A DNA stretch of 64,000 nt from Oscillospiraceae bacterium (GTDB lineage: Bacteria; Bacillota; Clostridia; Oscillospirales; Ruminococcaceae): the NCBI GenBank assembly GCA_018434245.1, contig JAHDPQ010000040.1, forward strand, positions 1 to 64,000, read 5' to 3'. Positions 53,595 through 63,491 of the stretch are shown piece by piece. The position numbers and the translations under genes are program-made. The notes under the pieces were generated by a model. It worked only from the letters and a program-made list of their open reading frames with translations, searched no databases and had not been told where the DNA came from. How positions within the stretch are numbered: the first letter of the stretch is position 1; each line of letters starts with the position of its first letter.

Positions 53595-53731
53595 TACGGG
53601 TACGGCTCTTTATTACCAGCCAACCCTATAGGGGGAGAGAATAAAGACGCCAAATGGTCTATGGCCTTTGATAACAGCCCTCAACACTCATAATGGAATA
53701 TAAACTCCCGTAACAATTGGGACAACAACAC

Positions 53732-53780
53732 AAAAATACCCCTTTCTATGTTTTTAAAAACATTAGAAAGAGGTATTTTT
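53732..53780. terminator. Second, long terminator hairpin between convergent genes
   Basis: The left arm (AAAAATACCCCTTTCTA...) pairs with the right arm (...TAGAAAGAGGTATTTTT) over about 17-22 bp with a few mismatches, ending in T-runs on both strands. It probably ends gapA, whose stop lies 107 bases away. I see no gene in 53557-53886. Confidence 0.75.
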
Positions 53781-53886
53781 TTGCCTATCGTTATCACACT
53801 AAGGGCGAAGCGAGTCGCACAATGCGGTAACCAACCAGCAAATTCATTGTGTTGCAGTAGTAAAAAAAGCTTCCTCTAAGCCAATT

Positions 53887-54960
<1,074 letters not shown>

Positions 54961-55126
54961 CTACAAGAAAGGTCTGTCAAAAACATGACGATTCTCTTAT
55001 CTTACCCAAATTAGAGGCAAAAAACCTTATCTTTTGCAGTGTTTCTTATGATTTTCAGAACCAAAAATCCCCGGAACAAGCTCGGAATTCCTTTCGGGAA
55101 AAACCAAAAAAGGTGTCGAAAGGATG

Positions 55127-55155
55127 TTTACACAGGGCCGGGCTTCTTATATAAT
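55127..55155 (+). promoter_or_regulatory. Predicted promoter of the histidine-kinase-like gene
   Basis: TTTACA (55127-55132), 17-base spacer, TATAAT (55150-55155), 30 bases before the ATG. Confidence 0.75.
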
Positions 55156-55185
55156 AAGAAAGAGAATGGGAAGGGAGGTGGGGAG

Positions 55186-56367
55186 ATGTCGGAATACCAG
55201 TTGGACTTTATTCGCCGATACCGTTCCCTGTTCCACTCCTATCGGAATTTTCCTCTGCCGGTGATTATCTGCAATTGCCAGTGGAAGGTCCACTTCAGCA
55301 ACGAGCTGGCCAACCGGTATTACGAGGGAGCTACCACCACCCAAGGACTTGCCAATTTGCTGGGGGAGTTTGACCGGGAGAAATTGCTCAAACAGGCGAC
55401 TGAGACCGGAAACTGTACCCTGAAAGAAGTGCTGCCTCTTTCCGGCATCAACCTGAGCATCACCCCCATTCTGGAGGGAGAGGAGCCCGCAGGGTTAATT
55501 CTGATGCTGATCCGCATGGACAACTACATCGATTCCAAGGTTTACTATCAGAGCACCCGCATTGCCGGGGTGCTGGCCGATGGCATCCGGGAAACGGTGG
55601 GAGAGGTGCTCTCCACTCTGGACGGCGTTTATCAAAAGGCGGAGCTCATGCGCACCGCCTGGATGCAGGAGAGCTTTAATCAGGTGACTTTGCGGGGATA
55701 CCATATTCTGCGCCTGGCAGCCAACCTGACGGAATACGCCCGGTATCAAAGCGGCCTGCTGGATTTAAAACTCGTGGATATGAATCTCAACGCTTATTTG
55801 AAAAGCACCCGGGAGACGGCGCAGACGCTGGCCCAGTCCATGGGGATTGGCCTGGAGTTTTACCTGCCCGAGGAGGAGCTTTACGCCGGGATAGACCCTG
55901 AACGCTTTGAAGCCGCCTTTTTTAATCTTCTCCACAATGCCTTGTATTACACCCGAAAGGGCAACAAAGTGACGGTATCTCTTTGCCCTTCTCCCGATGG
56001 AGCGAGGGTGTTGCTGCAAGTTGCCGACAAGGGCTTGGGCATCCCCAAGGGGGTGCTGCCCGACATTACCCGGCCCTATTTTGTATACCAGCATACCCCT
56101 TCCGTGAGCGGTTCGGGACTGGGGCTGGCTATCGCCCATCTGATGGCCCAGGCTCATGACGGGGATCTTGCCATCCGCTCTCAGGAGGGAAAGGGAACCA
56201 CCGTTACCCTGTCTCTTCCAGTCGGCCGGGGCTTTGAGGTCCTACTGCTGGAACAGGGAACGGCTCCTCCCGCCGTTTCGGACCGGTTCGCCCCCATTTA
56301 CGTTGGCCTGATGGCCGCGGGATTGAGCCCTTACCGGGAGGAGCCGCTCCCCAACAAAAAAATGTAA
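55186..56367 (+). CDS. Histidine-kinase-like protein lacking an evident phospho-acceptor His
   Basis: A 393-residue soluble protein with no membrane segments. Residues about 15-120 look like a PAS sensor (PVIICNCQWKVHFSNE). A two-helix region follows (about 120-205), and then a HATPase domain with N-box NLLHNALYY (about 250), DKGLGIP and GSGLGLAIAH (about 309). In the first helix the usual SHExRTPL reads ADGIRETVGEV, so the His is missing. No response regulator is adjacent. The ATG 55186 follows AGGGAGGTG. It may be an ATP-binding sensor that acts by protein contact, a pseudokinase, or a kinase using another residue. Confidence 0.78.
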   Translation: MSEYQLDFIRRYRSLFHSYRNFPLPVIICNCQWKVHFSNELANRYYEGATTTQGLANLLGEFDREKLLKQATETGNCTLKEVLPLSGINLSITPILEGEEPAGLILMLIRMDNYIDSKVYYQSTRIAGVLADGIRETVGEVLSTLDGVYQKAELMRTAWMQESFNQVTLRGYHILRLAANLTEYARYQSGLLDLKLVDMNLNAYLKSTRETAQTLAQSMGIGLEFYLPEEELYAGIDPERFEAAFFNLLHNALYYTRKGNKVTVSLCPSPDGARVLLQVADKGLGIPKGVLPDITRPYFVYQHTPSVSGSGLGLAIAHLMAQAHDGDLAIRSQEGKGTTVTLSLPVGRGFEVLLLEQGTAPPAVSDRFAPIYVGLMAAGLSPYREEPLPNKKM

Positions 56368-56388
56368 GAGCGGGTTCTTTTTCCCGCG

Positions 56389-56417
56389 TTGACTTCCCCC
56401 TGTTCCGGTGCTACACT
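56389..56417 (+). promoter_or_regulatory. Predicted promoter of tsaE-tsaB-rpiB
   Basis: TTGACT (56389-56394) and TACACT (56412-56417), 17-base spacer. A small GCGGG/CCCGC hairpin just upstream (about 56370-56387) may end the kinase-like transcript. Confidence 0.65.
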
Positions 56418-56503
56418 GTGTAACGGCACAAACGCAGCGGAACAAAAACTCCATCAGTGCCGGGGGGAATTCTCACTAGATTTTGAAAAGAGAGGAAGCT
56501 GCT

Positions 56504-56941
56504 TTGATATACCAAACCCAAAGCCCGGCGGAAACCATGCAGCGGGCCAAAGAATTTGCTCAAACTCTCCGGCCCGGGGATGTTGTCGCCCTGTATGGCG
56601 GCTTGGGAGCCGGAAAAACCGCCTTTGTCCGGGGGTTGGCAGAAGGGCTGGGGTTGGACCCCCGAGAGGTGAGCAGTCCCACCTTTGCTCTGATCAACGA
56701 GTATGAGGGGAAGCATATTACCCTCTGCCATTTTGATATGTACCGGGTGGAAGGGGAGGATTCTCTGGAATCCACCGGCTACTTTGACTACCTGCGGCGC
56801 AGGGACTGCATTCTGGCGGTGGAATGGAGCGAGAACATCCGGGAGTTTTTGCCCCGGGAACATATTGTGGTGGCGATTCGGCCGGGAAAAGACGAAAACC
56901 GGCGGATCATCGAAATTCAAAAAGGGGTGAAGAACCCGTGA
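56504..56941 (+). CDS. tsaE: tRNA t6A biosynthesis ATPase TsaE
   Basis: A 145-residue P-loop protein that, with TsaB and TsaD, attaches threonylcarbamoyl to A37 of ANN-decoding tRNAs. Walker A GGLGAGKT, SSPTFALINEY and HFDMYRV are typical. The start is TTG 56504 with GAGAGGAAG about seven bases upstream; another in-frame TTG at 56483 lies before the ribosome site. It overlaps tsaB by four bases. Confidence 0.93.
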   Translation: MIYQTQSPAETMQRAKEFAQTLRPGDVVALYGGLGAGKTAFVRGLAEGLGLDPREVSSPTFALINEYEGKHITLCHFDMYRVEGEDSLESTGYFDYLRRRDCILAVEWSENIREFLPREHIVVAIRPGKDENRRIIEIQKGVKNP

Positions 56942-57654
56942 TTATATTAGCTGTGGACACTTCCTCCCAGGCGGCCTCCTGCGCGATTATGCGGGATGGA
57001 GTGCTGGCGGGGGAGTTTTTCTGCAACGTGGGACTAACTCACTCCCAAACCGCCATGCCCATGGTGGAAGCTCTCCTCCACATCACAGGCCTTGCTGCCG
57101 GGGATTTGGACGTCCTGGCGGTGACTACAGGCCCCGGTTCCTTTACCGGACTACGCATCGGCATTTCCAGCATCAAGGGAATGGCTCTGGCCCTGGACAA
57201 GCCCTGTGTGGAGGTTTCCACTCTGGAGGCTTTGGCAGCAGGAGTTCCCGGGTTCCAGGGGTATCTGGCTCCGGTGATGGATGCACGCCGGGAACAGGTT
57301 TATACCGCCCTGTTCCGCTCCCATCACGGAATGCCGGAGCGCCTCACCCCCGACGCTGCCCTCTCTCTGGAGGAGCTGCGGGAACGGCTGGCCCCTCTGG
57401 ACGCCCCGGTGATGCTGGTGGGGGACGGCAGCGTTCTCTGCTATCAGGCGCTGGAAGGCCTGCCTGGCCTGCTGCTGGCCCCCGAAGGGTGTCGTCATCA
57501 GCGGGCGGGATGGGTGGCGGCAGTGGGGGCACAGCTGGCAGAGCAGCAGCGCTTTGTCGACGCCGACCAACTGGCTCCCACCTACCTGCGGCTGCCTCAG
57601 GCCGAGCGGGAGCGGATGGAGCGGGAACAGCAAATAGCCAAGGAGTCACTATAA
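56938..57654 (+). CDS. tsaB: tRNA t6A biosynthesis protein TsaB
   Basis: A 238-residue ASKHA-fold partner of TsaD. ILAVDTSSQAASCAI, THSQTAMPMV and TTGPGSFTGLRIG are diagnostic. GTG 56938 overlaps the tsaE stop (GTGA) after AAGGGGTGAAG. Like other TsaB proteins it lacks metal-binding His residues. tsaD is not in the window, and the usual rimI is replaced here by rpiB. Confidence 0.93.
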   Translation: MIILAVDTSSQAASCAIMRDGVLAGEFFCNVGLTHSQTAMPMVEALLHITGLAAGDLDVLAVTTGPGSFTGLRIGISSIKGMALALDKPCVEVSTLEALAAGVPGFQGYLAPVMDARREQVYTALFRSHHGMPERLTPDAALSLEELRERLAPLDAPVMLVGDGSVLCYQALEGLPGLLLAPEGCRHQRAGWVAAVGAQLAEQQRFVDADQLAPTYLRLPQAERERMEREQQIAKESL

Positions 57655-57671
57655 CCGAAAGGATGATGAGA

Positions 57672-58112
57672 ATGCTGGCACTGGGAAGCGATCATGGAGG
57701 TTACTCCCTGAAGGAAGAAGTCAAAAAGCATCTGGATAAGCGGGGGATTGCCTACAAGGACTTTGGCGCCCACAGCGAGGAAAGCTGCGATTATCCCCGG
57801 ATGGCTCAAGCTCCCTGCGAGGCGGTGGTGAAGGGAGAGTGCCAGCTGGCCCTGCTGTTTTGCGGAACCGGTATCGGCATTTCTATGGCGGCCAACAAGA
57901 TAAAGGGAATCCGGGCTGCAGTCTGCTCCGACACCTTCAGTGCCAAGATGACCCGGGCCCACAACAACGCCAATGTCCTGTGTATGGGCGGGCGGGTGGT
58001 GGGAGTGGGACTTGCCATCGAGCTGGTCGACGCCTTTTTGGACACGGAGTTTGAGGGCGAGCGCCATGCTCGCCGGGTGGGGCAGCTGGCCGACTTGGAG
58101 CAAAAGCTGTAA
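57672..58112 (+). CDS. rpiB: Ribose-5-phosphate isomerase B (canonical copy)
   Basis: A 146-residue RpiB with all expected active-site motifs: SDHGGY at the N-terminus, FCGTGIGISMAANK and RAHNNANVLCMGGRV. This is the housekeeping pentose-phosphate enzyme and the reference against which the two catabolic paralogues (4685 and 53119) look altered. Of three nearby Met codons I chose ATG 57672, nine bases after AAAGGA. It forms one transcription unit with tsaE-tsaB. Confidence 0.95.
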   Translation: MLALGSDHGGYSLKEEVKKHLDKRGIAYKDFGAHSEESCDYPRMAQAPCEAVVKGECQLALLFCGTGIGISMAANKIKGIRAAVCSDTFSAKMTRAHNNANVLCMGGRVVGVGLAIELVDAFLDTEFEGERHARRVGQLADLEQKL

Positions 58113-58286
58113 CCTGTATTTTTTATCTTTAATACCGGAGGCTTCTTGTAACCGTAGGGGGCTCTTTGCCCGGTAGGGGCAGGCTCTTGGACAGGCTGCA
58201 ATGCCAAAGGAACTATCAGTAGCAACATCATTTGGAAGAAAGACAGCCTTTAGATTAAGCCGATCCACACGGAAGGAGCAAGAACA

Positions 58287-58916
58287 ATGCATACACCAGT
58301 CATTTTTGATCATCCCCTGATTCAGCACAAGCTCACCCACCTGCGGGACAAAAACACCGGCACCAAAGAGTTCCGGGAGCTAATCTCGGAAATTTCCGGC
58401 CTGATGTGCTACGAAGCCACCCGCAATCTGCCCACTCAGGAAACCCAGGTCGAAACCCCCATCGGTCCCGCCAAAACTAAGGTGCTGGCAGGCCGCAAGC
58501 TGGCGGTTGTGCCCATTCTGCGGGCAGGCCTTGGCATGGTAGACGGGTTCTTGGATTTGATTCCCGCCGCCAAGGTGGGACATATCGGACTCTACCGCGA
58601 CCCGGAAACCCATCTGCCGGTGGAATATTACTGCAAGCTGCCCCCGGATATCAGCGAGCGGGAAGTCTTTGTAGTGGATCCCATGCTGGCCACAGGTGGT
58701 TCCGCGGTGGATGCCATTCACCTCATCAAGCAAAAGGGTGCCCAGAGCATTCATTTTCTCTGCATCATTGCCGCTCCCGAAGGGCTGGAGCTTCTGACCA
58801 AGACCCATCCCGATGTCAACGTCTACTGTGCCGGACTGGATGAAAGACTCAACGAAAACGCCTACATCGTCCCCGGTCTGGGAGACGCAGGAGATCGCAT
58901 TTTTGGAACAAAATAA
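58287..58916 (+). CDS. upp: Uracil phosphoribosyltransferase
   Basis: A 209-residue salvage enzyme that makes UMP from uracil and PRPP. The PRPP loop [14 protein letters not shown] and [14 protein letters not shown] segments are diagnostic. ATG follows GGAAGGAGCAAGAAC. The 174 bases upstream contain short GC-rich repeats but no gene. An rpiB-upp order is common in Firmicutes. Confidence 0.97.
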   Translation: MHTPVIFDHPLIQHKLTHLRDKNTGTKEFRELISEISGLMCYEATRNLPTQETQVETPIGPAKTKVLAGRKLAVVPILRAGLGMVDGFLDLIPAAKVGHIGLYRDPETHLPVEYYCKLPPDISEREVFVVDPMLATGGSAVDAIHLIKQKGAQSIHFLCIIAAPEGLELLTKTHPDVNVYCAGLDERLNENAYIVPGLGDAGDRIFGTK

Positions 58917-58929
58917 GAGGAGGTCCATT

Positions 58930-60303
58930 ATGGAACAAGCGCAGCTGATTATCTTGGGGGGAGGGCCTGCCGGATACCGGGCGGCAGAGCGTGCCGCCAC
59001 AGCAGGTCTTAAAACCATTGTGGCGGAGCAGCGAGCTCTGGGAGGCGTCTGCCTCAACGAGGGCTGTGTTCCTTCCAAGACCCTTCTGAACAGCGCCAAG
59101 GTGCTGGATACGGTTAAATCCGCGGGAACCTACGGGGTGACAGCGGCAGACGCCGTCTTGGAGCATTCCAAGGTGGTGGCCCGCAAGAACCGGGTCATCA
59201 AAATGCTGGTGAGCGGCATTGCCAAATCGTTGGAAGGCGTCGGCGCCACGGTAATACAGGCTTCCGCACGGCTGGAAGGCAAACAGGGAGAGGACTTTTT
59301 GGTGCGGATTGGGGAGGAGCTTTATGCAGCCCCCCGGATTCTCATCGCCACCGGTTCCGCCCCTGCGGTTCCTCCCATCCCCGGCCTGCAAGAGGCGCTG
59401 GACAGTGGTTTTGCCATCACCAGCCGGGAAGCACTTTCCCTGCCGGAGGTTCCCGCCGAGCTGGCGGTAATCGGCGGTGGAGTCATCGGCTTGGAGCTGG
59501 CCTGCTACTACAAGGCGGCGGGCAGCAAAGTGACGGTGCTGGAAATGCTGCCCCGGATTGCTGCGGGAATGGACGCCGACCTCTGCGACATGCTGCTGGC
59601 CCAGCTGAAAAAGAAGGGCATTGCCTTCCGGCTGGGCTGTCGGGTGACAGGGGTGGGAGAAGGCTCCCTCACCTACGAGATGGACGGCGAGCCCCAGGAA
59701 CTTTCCGCCCAAAAGGTACTGCTGGCAGGGGGACGGGTTCCCGTCACCGCCGGATTGGGGCTGGAAACGGTAGGTCTTACCCCTGGCCCCAGAGGTCAAT
59801 TGGAAACCAATGAAAGGATGCACACCGCTGTCCCCGGCATTTGGGCGGCGGGGGACATCAACGGCCGCTCCCTGCTGGCTCACACCGCCTACCGGGAAGC
59901 AGAAACCGCAGTCAACGACATGCTGGGCATTCCCGACCGGATGCGGTATGACGCCATTCCCGCCGTGCTCTACACAAGCCCCGAGGCCGCAGGCATCGGC
60001 CTGACCGAAGAGGCTGCCCGGGAGCAGGGGATAGAAATCCAGACCGCCAGCCTTTCCCTGCGGTATTCTGGGCGCTTTCTGGCAGAAGTGCAGGGAGGCG
60101 ACGGCATCTGCAAGGTGATCGCCGACGGAAAAGGGGAGCGGCTGCTGGGGGTTCACCTGCTGGGCAGCTACGCTTCCGAGCTGATCTCAGGGGTGGCTCC
60201 CCTCATCGAAAGCGGCATGAAGGTCGAAGAAATCAAGAGAGTGGCCTACGCTCACCCCACGGTGGGAGAGCTGCTGCGGGACGCCCTCTTTGCCCTAAAA
60301 TAA
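58930..60303 (+). CDS. lpdA: Dihydrolipoyl dehydrogenase
   Basis: A 457-residue FAD-disulfide oxidoreductase. FAD motif GGGPAGYRAAERA, redox pair in GGVCLNEGCVPSK, NAD motif VIGGGVIGLELACYY, second FAD motif AAGDINGR and the active-site HPTVGEL at the C-terminus are all present. ATG 58930 follows GAGGAGG. No oxoacid dehydrogenase or glycine cleavage gene is nearby, so the partner complex is unknown. It follows upp by 13 bases and may share its transcript. Confidence 0.93.
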   Translation: MEQAQLIILGGGPAGYRAAERAATAGLKTIVAEQRALGGVCLNEGCVPSKTLLNSAKVLDTVKSAGTYGVTAADAVLEHSKVVARKNRVIKMLVSGIAKSLEGVGATVIQASARLEGKQGEDFLVRIGEELYAAPRILIATGSAPAVPPIPGLQEALDSGFAITSREALSLPEVPAELAVIGGGVIGLELACYYKAAGSKVTVLEMLPRIAAGMDADLCDMLLAQLKKKGIAFRLGCRVTGVGEGSLTYEMDGEPQELSAQKVLLAGGRVPVTAGLGLETVGLTPGPRGQLETNERMHTAVPGIWAAGDINGRSLLAHTAYREAETAVNDMLGIPDRMRYDAIPAVLYTSPEAAGIGLTEEAAREQGIEIQTASLSLRYSGRFLAEVQGGDGICKVIADGKGERLLGVHLLGSYASELISGVAPLIESGMKVEEIKRVAYAHPTVGELLRDALFALK

Positions 60304-60330
60304 TCTGTAATTTTTTAAGGTGGTGAAACT

Positions 60331-62568
60331 GTGCAAACTCCCCAACCCCTGCTCACCCTCACCGGGACAGTGGAGGGTATCGTTTACCAGAGTGCCGATA
60401 CCGGCTACGTGGTGATGGAGCTGGACACCGGCGCAGAACTGGTGACGGCGGTGGGGAATATTCCCGGTGTGGCCGCAGGAGAAGAAGTGGCCCTGACCGG
60501 ACGCTATGTCAACCACCCCACCTACGGTCAGCAGTTTAAGGCGGAAATTTGCCAGCGGCAGATGCCCGCTTCCTCCTCCGCCATCCTCAAATACCTTAGC
60601 TCCGGCGTCATCAAGGGGATCGGCCCGGTGTTGGCTCGGAGAATGGTGGGGATGTACGGGGACAAAACTCTGGAAATCATTGAAAAGGATCACCGCAAGC
60701 TGGCGCAGGTTCCGGGGATTTCCCAGCGGAAGGCTGCCGATATTTTTGAACAGTACCGGCGTATCTTTGGCATCCGCACGGTGATGCTCTTTCTCTCCCG
60801 CTTTGGGCTGGACGCGGCAGCTTCCATCCGGGCGTGGAAGCTGTGGGGCCCCCTGACGCAACAGGTGGTGGAGGAAAACCCCTACATCCTCTGCAACGAG
60901 ACGGTGGGGCTGGACTTTGAGCGGGCCGACGGCATCGCCCGGCAGATGGAGCTTTCCTCCGCCGATCCCCGCAGGCTTAAGGCGGGGCTTTCCCACGTGC
61001 TGACCCACAATCTCCTCAACGGCCACACCTGCCTGCCCCGGGACCGGCTGCTGGAAACCACCGCGGCCCTTCTGGACGTGCAGGAGGATCCGGAGCTTTT
61101 GGAAGAGCTTCTGGAGCAGGCGGTGGAGGAAGAAGAGTTGGTCAGCGACACCTTTGGGGGTCGGAATTACATCTACCTCAATCGCCTGTACACGGCGGAA
61201 ACCTACATTGCGGGGCGGATTTCCCTGATGCTGGGGAACGTACCGCCCGATGACAAGGATTTTTCCAAGGAGATTGCCCGGCTGGAACAGCAGCTGGACA
61301 TCGAGTACGATGAGCTCCAACGGAAAGCCGTGAAGATGGCCCTCAACAGCGGGGTGTTCATCCTGACGGGGGGCCCCGGCACCGGAAAGACCACCACCCT
61401 CAACGCCATCCTCTTCCTGCTGGAGCAGCAGGGGGAAAAGGTGGCGTTGGCGGCCCCCACCGGGCGGGCGGCCAAGCGAATGAGCGAGGTGACCGGGCGG
61501 GAGGCCTCCACCATTCACCGGCTGCTGGAGGTGGATTACCGGGACCCGGAAACAGGCAAGCACAACTTCAAGCGGGATGAAAAGAACCCTCTGCGCCAGA
61601 GTGTGGTGATTCTGGATGAGGTGAGCATGGTGGATACCCCGCTGATGTGCTCCCTAATGCGGGCGCTGCGCCTTTCCTCCCGGCTGATTCTGGTGGGGGA
61701 CCCGGACCAGCTCCCCTCTGTTGGGCCGGGTAACCTGCTGCGAGATATGATCGCCAGTGACGTCATCCCCACTGTCCATCTGGGCAGGGTGTTTCGTCAG
61801 GCGGAACAGAGCGCCATCATTCAAAACGCCCACTCCATCATCCGGGGGGAACAGCCCGATCTTTCCAGCCGGGACAGCGACTTCTTTTTCTTGGAGCGGG
61901 GCAGCTACGAGCAGACGGCGGCCACCGTGGCAGACCTTTGCGCCCGCCGCCTTCCCGATGCCTACGGGCTGGACCCTTTGTGGGATATTCAGGTGATTGC
62001 ACCTTCCCGGGTGGGGGCAATCGGCACTCAGGGCCTCAACCGGATTTTGCAGGAGCGGCTCAATCCCAAAAACCCCATGAAAGCCCAGTTCCAGTTTGGC
62101 AACACCCTCTACCGGGAGGGTGATAAGGTAATGCAGATCAAAAACAACTACGATATTCTATGGAAAAAGGATGACGGGGAAGAGGGCACCGGGGTGTTCA
62201 ACGGCGACATTGGGGTGATCGAGATGATCGACCGCCCCAGCCAGACCATTCTGATCCGCTACGATGACCGGGTGGCCCAGTACACCACCGACATGGCCGA
62301 CGAGATTGAGCACGCCTATGCCGTCACCGTTCACAAAAGTCAGGGCAGCGAGTTTGACGCCGTCATCATTCCTTTGATGCGCTTTCATCCCAAGCTCTAC
62401 TACCGGAACATCCTTTATACCGGGGTGACCCGGGCCAGAAAGATACTGATTCTGCTGGGGCAGAAGGGGACAGTGGCCCAGACGGTGCGCAACGACAGAA
62501 AGGTCAAGCGCTATACCCAGCTTGCTTATCTACTGCGGCAGGGAGCTCTGGAAACCCCCGGAGGGTGA
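60331..62568 (+). CDS. recD2: RecD2-type ATP-dependent DNA helicase
   Basis: A 745-residue superfamily 1B helicase that moves 5' to 3'. The N-terminal domain has helix-hairpin-helix segments (GVIKGIGPVLARRMVG, VPGISQRKA), the helicase core has Walker A GGPGTGKTTT (about residue 346), a DEVSMVD Walker B, and motif VI-like VTVHKSQGSEFDAV. RecD2 is used by bacteria without RecBC for repair and replication stress. GTG 60331 follows AAGGTGGTG. Confidence 0.95.
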   Translation: MQTPQPLLTLTGTVEGIVYQSADTGYVVMELDTGAELVTAVGNIPGVAAGEEVALTGRYVNHPTYGQQFKAEICQRQMPASSSAILKYLSSGVIKGIGPVLARRMVGMYGDKTLEIIEKDHRKLAQVPGISQRKAADIFEQYRRIFGIRTVMLFLSRFGLDAAASIRAWKLWGPLTQQVVEENPYILCNETVGLDFERADGIARQMELSSADPRRLKAGLSHVLTHNLLNGHTCLPRDRLLETTAALLDVQEDPELLEELLEQAVEEEELVSDTFGGRNYIYLNRLYTAETYIAGRISLMLGNVPPDDKDFSKEIARLEQQLDIEYDELQRKAVKMALNSGVFILTGGPGTGKTTTLNAILFLLEQQGEKVALAAPTGRAAKRMSEVTGREASTIHRLLEVDYRDPETGKHNFKRDEKNPLRQSVVILDEVSMVDTPLMCSLMRALRLSSRLILVGDPDQLPSVGPGNLLRDMIASDVIPTVHLGRVFRQAEQSAIIQNAHSIIRGEQPDLSSRDSDFFFLERGSYEQTAATVADLCARRLPDAYGLDPLWDIQVIAPSRVGAIGTQGLNRILQERLNPKNPMKAQFQFGNTLYREGDKVMQIKNNYDILWKKDDGEEGTGVFNGDIGVIEMIDRPSQTILIRYDDRVAQYTTDMADEIEHAYAVTVHKSQGSEFDAVIIPLMRFHPKLYYRNILYTGVTRARKILILLGQKGTVAQTVRNDRKVKRYTQLAYLLRQGALETPGG

Positions 62569-62620
62569 CTTAGAAGGCCGTCCTGTTTCCCCCGATGATG
62601 GAGAAACCCTGATTGTTTCG

Positions 62621-62649
62621 TTGCCATTTCTTGTCCGGTTTGGTATAAT
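62621..62649 (+). promoter_or_regulatory. Predicted promoter facing the purA-upstream non-coding region
   Basis: TTGCCA (62621-62626), 17-base spacer, TATAAT (62644-62649). The predicted start, near 62656, is 836 bases before purA. Confidence 0.65.
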
Positions 62650-63491
62650 AGATATGTTGTGCCTGTGATACTGTGTCCATATAGGTGGATGGGGGCTGCT
62701 GCTCCATAAGCCGGAGGCGATTCTTCTTCCGCGAAGGGCATCGCCAGCCCACACTTGCCGCTCAGGCCGCGGCAGGGCCCTCCTTTTTGTTCGTGCAAAA
62801 GGAGGCAAAAACACGCCGGGGATGGGTCCCCGGTCCCCTCACAAAGGGGTTTGACACCCCTTTGTATCCCCGCGTTCCGCAGCTGCTTAGCTGTAGATGC
62901 TACTCCTGTTGGATGTTTGTTGGAGGGTTGTATACTCTGGCGGCATCAATGCTTGGGTACGTGGGTGCAAACAAAAAGAGGGCAATGTATGATTATACCT
63001 TGACCGCCGCGAGGAGTCCGAGGGACGAGGGCGACGAGCGGTAGAAAGATGTGACGCTTTTACAGTTCCCTTTCTTCCGGTGGCCGTTGTCGCAAAGCGA
63101 CGTTTACGGCCCGATAACCTAAGGCGAGGACATTCGGGAGAACGCAATCTTTTCGTGGCAGTTTCTTTGACGCGGGGGGTTGCGAGGGGGGCCGGCCAGG
63201 CCTCCCTGCATAGGTCTTAATACACGTTTTGGTTACTTTTCCGTGGGGAAAAGTAACGCCCGTCACGGCAGCGACAACTTGGGCCCAGCCGTCGCTGAAA
63301 AACCGGGGTACCTACGTGGAACCACCACAGGTTGGCAACGGACTGCAGCTTAACAAAGTTGATCTGGAAAATCACCCAAGCCTGATACGCAGGCAACCAG
63401 CATTTACCCCTGCGTGGACCGTATAAAATAGTTTTTATGCCCAAGGCCATTGTGCCGGGCAATGATTCCAACAGAAATGAGGAGTGCCAAA
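62650..63491 (+). other. Hairpin-rich non-coding region upstream of purA
   Basis: About 840 bases with no convincing gene but many inverted repeats: GGCGAT/ATCGCC with outer GGGCT/AGCCC (about 62690-62753), CCGGGGA/TCCCCGG (62816-62833), ACAAAGGGGT/ACCCCTTTGT (62841-62865), GTTACTTTTCC/GGAAAAGTAAC (63232-63257), CAGCGAC/GTCGCTG (63269-63297) and ACGCAGG/CCTGCGT (about 63387-63414). It could hold one or more small RNAs plus the purA leader. From memory, similar GC-rich hairpin blocks are dispersed in related Oscillospiraceae genomes. Confidence 0.5.

Noticed and set aside
62685..63044. A 119-residue ORF in the purA-upstream region
   Set aside because: It has no ribosome site, crosses several strong hairpins, and its composition is unlike the neighbouring proteins; treated as a chance ORF in repeat-like DNA.
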